DNA of 53,370 nt from Gammaproteobacteria bacterium TMED112 (GTDB lineage: Bacteria; Pseudomonadota; Gammaproteobacteria; Magnimaribacterales; TMED112): positions 4,836 through 58,205 of the forward strand of contig NHFN02000019.1 in the NCBI GenBank assembly GCA_002170245.2. The letters run 5' to 3'. Shown here in pieces: positions 50,877 to 53,370 of the stretch (position 1 is its first letter; each line of letters opens with the position of its first letter). The notes beneath the pieces are model-generated. The model made no database searches. It saw only the letters and a list, made by a program, of their open reading frames with translations, and was not told the DNA's origin. The position numbers and the translations under genes were made by a program.

Positions 50877-50886
50877 AGGAGAAAAG
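50875..50886 (+). promoter_or_regulatory. Strong ribosome-binding site of atpA
   Basis: AAAGGAGAAAAG stands directly before the atpA ATG at 50887 and is repeated letter for letter before atpD (53301-53312). Most genes in this window lack such a site, which suggests that the F1 alpha and beta subunits are deliberately translated at a high and equal rate. Confidence 0.8.
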
Positions 50887-52434
50887 ATGACAACTAAAAT
50901 TAACCCTTCAGAAATATCAAGCATCATCAAAAAAAAGATAGATGGATACAAAGGAGCAGCAACAGAAGCAAATGTTGGAGAGGTTCTAACAACAGCTGAC
51001 GGTATAGTACAGATCTTTGGTTTAGAAGATGCCATGTATGGTGAGTTATTAGATTTCGGAGAAGGCACTTATGGTTTGGCGCTTAACCTGGAGAATGATT
51101 CGGTTGGTGCTGTTGTGCTTGGAGACTCTGGACATATCAAAGAAGGCCAAAAAGTTAAAACTACTGGAAGGGTTTTAGATGTGCCAGTTGGTGAAGGTCT
51201 TAAGGGTCGAGTTATTGATGCTTTAGGCAGGCCGATTGATGGAAAAGGTGAAGTCAAAGCAGCTCTAAATTCTCCTATCGAAGTTGTGGCGCCTGGTGTT
51301 ATTGATAGAAAATCAGTAGACCAACCAGTTCAAACAGGAATCAAATCCATTGATGTTATGGTTCCAATTGGCAGAGGACAAAGAGAGTTAATAATTGGAG
51401 ACAGACAAACAGGAAAAACAGCCATTGCTATTGATACAATTATCAGACAAAAAGATTCAGGCATTACTTCGGTCTATGTCGCTATTGGGCAAAAACAATC
51501 GACAGTAGCAACTGTGGTAAGACAGCTTGAAGAAGCTGATGCGCTAAAAAACACAATAGTTGTTTCAGCTAGTGCGGCAGAAAGCGCAGCGTTACAGTTC
51601 TTGGCGCCTTATTCAGGGTGCACCATGGGCGAGTATTTCAGAGATAGGGGTGAGGATGCTTTGATAATATATGATGATCTTTCTAAACACGCTGTAGCAT
51701 ATAGACAAATATCTCTGCTATTAAAAAGACCCCCAGGCAGAGAGGCTTTTCCAGGTGATATTTTTTATCTACACTCAAGACTATTAGAAAGAGCTTCTAG
51801 AGTTAATGAAGACTACGTTGAAAGATTTACAGAAGGAAAAGTAAAAGGAAAAACCGGTTCTTTAACTGCACTTCCTATAATTGAAACTCAAGCAAGTGAT
51901 GTTTCTGCATTTATTCCGACAAATGTTATATCAATCACAGATGGTCAGATCTTCTTGGAAACTGATCTTTTTAACTCAGGAATAAGGCCAGCAATTAATG
52001 TTGGTATTTCTGTATCTCGTGTTGGTGGAGCGGCACAAACTAAAATCATTAAAAAGCTTGGTGGTACTGTAAAATTAGCTCTTGCTCAATTTAGAGAGCT
52101 TGAGTCTTTCTCTCAATTTGCTTCTGATTTAGACGACGCTACAAAAGAACAGCTCGAAAATGGGCAAAGAATTACAGAGCTTTTCAAACAAACACAGTTT
52201 GCTCCACGTTCTGTAGCTTGCATAGCAGTTGTCTTGTATGCAATTGAAAACAAATATTTAACAGATGTTGAAAAGGACAAAATGCAGTCTTTTGAAGAAA
52301 ACTTGAGAACACACTTTAAGTCAAACTATGGAGAGGTTTGGGAAGAGATTAACAAGACAGGAGACTGGAACGAGGACCTAGATAAAAAGTTTAAAGAGAT
52401 TGTGAGTTCATTTATGAAGGAAGGTTCTTGGTAA
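50887..52434 (+). CDS. atpA: ATP synthase F1 subunit alpha
   Basis: Non-catalytic nucleotide-binding subunit, 515 residues (E. coli 513). It has the P-loop GDRQTGKTA (171-179), [11 protein letters not shown] in the N-terminal part and the signature region with [13 protein letters not shown]. Its strong ribosome-binding site matches that of atpD. Confidence 0.97.
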   Translation: MTTKINPSEISSIIKKKIDGYKGAATEANVGEVLTTADGIVQIFGLEDAMYGELLDFGEGTYGLALNLENDSVGAVVLGDSGHIKEGQKVKTTGRVLDVPVGEGLKGRVIDALGRPIDGKGEVKAALNSPIEVVAPGVIDRKSVDQPVQTGIKSIDVMVPIGRGQRELIIGDRQTGKTAIAIDTIIRQKDSGITSVYVAIGQKQSTVATVVRQLEEADALKNTIVVSASAAESAALQFLAPYSGCTMGEYFRDRGEDALIIYDDLSKHAVAYRQISLLLKRPPGREAFPGDIFYLHSRLLERASRVNEDYVERFTEGKVKGKTGSLTALPIIETQASDVSAFIPTNVISITDGQIFLETDLFNSGIRPAINVGISVSRVGGAAQTKIIKKLGGTVKLALAQFRELESFSQFASDLDDATKEQLENGQRITELFKQTQFAPRSVACIAVVLYAIENKYLTDVEKDKMQSFEENLRTHFKSNYGEVWEEINKTGDWNEDLDKKFKEIVSSFMKEGSW

Positions 52435-53301
52435 ATGGCACAAACTAAGGAAATAAAAAAGAAGATCGGCAGTGTTCAGAACACTAAGAAGATCACCTCA
52501 GCAATGGAGCTGGTAGCTTCTAGTAAAATGAAGAAAACTCAAGATGCCATGAAGAATGGCAAACCATATTCGCAAAAAATTGTGGAGTTAATTGATAATT
52601 TGGCAGGAGCCAGCTCAGAATACAAGCATCCCTTTTTCAAAACTTCAAATCAAAAAATTGATATTTATATTGTTGTAGGCACAGACAAAGGTTTGTGTGG
52701 AGGGTTGAATTCAAACTTGTTTAAGATGGCTTTAAAAAACATGGCTACTAGAGAAGCTGAGGGACGTAAAGTGAAGGTTGTTTTGTTTGGTAAAAAAGCT
52801 ACGGAAGTATTTTCACGACTAAAGAATGCTGAAGTGCTTGGAAGTGCTTCTAAGCTTGGAGATATCCCGACAGTGGAGGATGTTATAGGTGCCGCTCAAA
52901 TTGCTGTTGCTGAGTTTGAGAAAGGCACAGTCGGCAATGTTTACTTATATGGTAATGAGTTTGTTAACACAATGAGTCAGAGCCCTTTTGAAAGAAGAGT
53001 ACTGCCAATTGCGAATTTAGAAAGTGATAAACAGGGCAAAAAGGTTTGGGACTATATATATGAACCAGGCTCTAAAGAAATATTAGACTTACTGCTAAAA
53101 AGATATATAGAAACACAAATATACCAGGCGGTGATAGAGAATAATGCGTGCGAGCAAGCAGCTAAAATGCTTGCTATGAAAAATGCAACTGAAAATGCAG
53201 AAGAGATTATCAAAGAACTACAACTGGTATATAACAATGCAAGACAAGCAGCCATTACACAAGAACTATCTGAGATAGTTGGAGGCGCTGCGGCGATTTA
53301 A
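52435..53301 (+). CDS. atpG: ATP synthase F1 subunit gamma
   Basis: Central rotor shaft, 288 residues (E. coli 287). The N-terminal KEIKKKIGSVQNTKKITSAM and the C-terminal ITQELSEIVGGAAAI are the coiled-coil halves seen in the family, with GTDKGLCGGLN in the middle domain. The ATG follows the atpA stop with no gap. Confidence 0.97.
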   Translation: MAQTKEIKKKIGSVQNTKKITSAMELVASSKMKKTQDAMKNGKPYSQKIVELIDNLAGASSEYKHPFFKTSNQKIDIYIVVGTDKGLCGGLNSNLFKMALKNMATREAEGRKVKVVLFGKKATEVFSRLKNAEVLGSASKLGDIPTVEDVIGAAQIAVAEFEKGTVGNVYLYGNEFVNTMSQSPFERRVLPIANLESDKQGKKVWDYIYEPGSKEILDLLLKRYIETQIYQAVIENNACEQAAKMLAMKNATENAEEIIKELQLVYNNARQAAITQELSEIVGGAAAI

Positions 53302-53312
53302 AAGGAGAAAAG
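53301..53312 (+). promoter_or_regulatory. Strong ribosome-binding site of atpD
   Basis: An identical AAAGGAGAAAAG to the one before atpA; it overlaps the last base of the atpG stop codon and ends directly at the atpD ATG. Confidence 0.8.
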
Positions 53313-53370
53313 ATGAGCGAAAAAGGTGTAATTAAACAAATTATTGGGGCGGTTATTGATGTTGAGTTCA
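53313..53370 (+). CDS. atpD: ATP synthase F1 subunit beta, cut by the window end
   Basis: Only the first 19 codons are present (MSEKGVIKQIIGAVIDVEF). They match the conserved AtpD opening G-x-IxQIIGxVVDVxF. The start is fixed by the strong ribosome-binding site directly upstream. The catalytic P-loop lies beyond the window. Confidence 0.9.
   Translation, partial: MSEKGVIKQIIGAVIDVEF

Overview
The window is a 53 kb, low-GC (about one third G+C by eye), extremely gene-dense stretch of a gammaproteobacterial chromosome, probably around or close to the replication origin. Almost every gene is a recognisable housekeeping gene. Gene order closely follows what I remember of Pseudomonas-type genomes: the cox/SURF1/heme A cluster, the dsbA-engB-polA cluster and the trk/def/aroE-gyrB-recF-dnaN-dnaA-rpmH-rnpA-yidC-mnmE-mnmG-rsmG-parAB-atp run. 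Low GC, 4 to 20 nt overlaps, interlocked stop codons and lost neighbours (rsmB, dprA, yidD, atpI, epd, purK, cc4) suggest a streamlined marine oligotroph of the SAR86 kind; that taxonomic guess is inference. I see no phage, transposon, CRISPR, rRNA or tRNA, and no stretch over 300 bases without a gene.

Layout. 1-370: a small secreted protein of unknown function with a terminator. 374-6911 (minus): a central-carbon operon tkt-pgk-fda-LOG-acs. 6968-9427 (plus): dapF-xerC-yigB-like HAD, then a mini ubiK-like gene. 9430-13722: cytochrome c5 and dsbA (minus), engB (plus), polA (minus). 13748-18266 (plus): dsbB, pckA, gshA, quinone oxidoreductase. 18272-26390: terminal oxidase region, with SCO, heme A/O synthases, an uncharacterised membrane-anchored protein, SURF1, subunit III, Cox11, subunit I and subunit II with a fused cytochrome c, all on minus, plus a DUF2909-like gene on plus. 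26456-29289 (minus): purE-tsaC-hemF-aroE-yheV. 29316-33514 (plus): def-fmt-trkA-trkH. 33511-34326 (minus): LpxL-like acyltransferase. 34373-35710 (plus): single-chain glycyl-tRNA synthetase. 35707-41104 (minus): dnaA-dnaN-recF-gyrB. 41185-53370 (plus): rpmH-rnpA-yidC-mnmE, mnmG-rsmG-parA-parB and atpB-E-F-H-A-G-D (atpD is cut by the window end).

How the genes work together. The oxidase cluster encodes the core subunits plus copper insertion (SCO, Cox11), heme A synthesis (CtaA, CtaB) and assembly (SURF1); the ATP synthase operon uses the resulting proton gradient. hemF feeds heme synthesis. DsbA/DsbB form periplasmic disulfides. dnaA, dnaN, recF, gyrB, polA, ParA, ParB and XerC form a replication and segregation set. 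Two near-perfect ParB-binding parS sites, exact reverse complements of each other, lie inside recF.

Most notable: the recF-embedded parS pair; candidate oriC sequences at the dnaA-rpmH and mnmE-mnmG gaps; a homodimeric glycyl-tRNA synthetase sitting where glyQ-glyS is expected; a GyrB without the long gammaproteobacterial insert; DsbA with a CNAC active site; convergent genes sharing stop-codon bases; and -10 boxes so close to start codons that leaderless mRNAs are predicted. I did not find a convincing wholly new multi-gene system.
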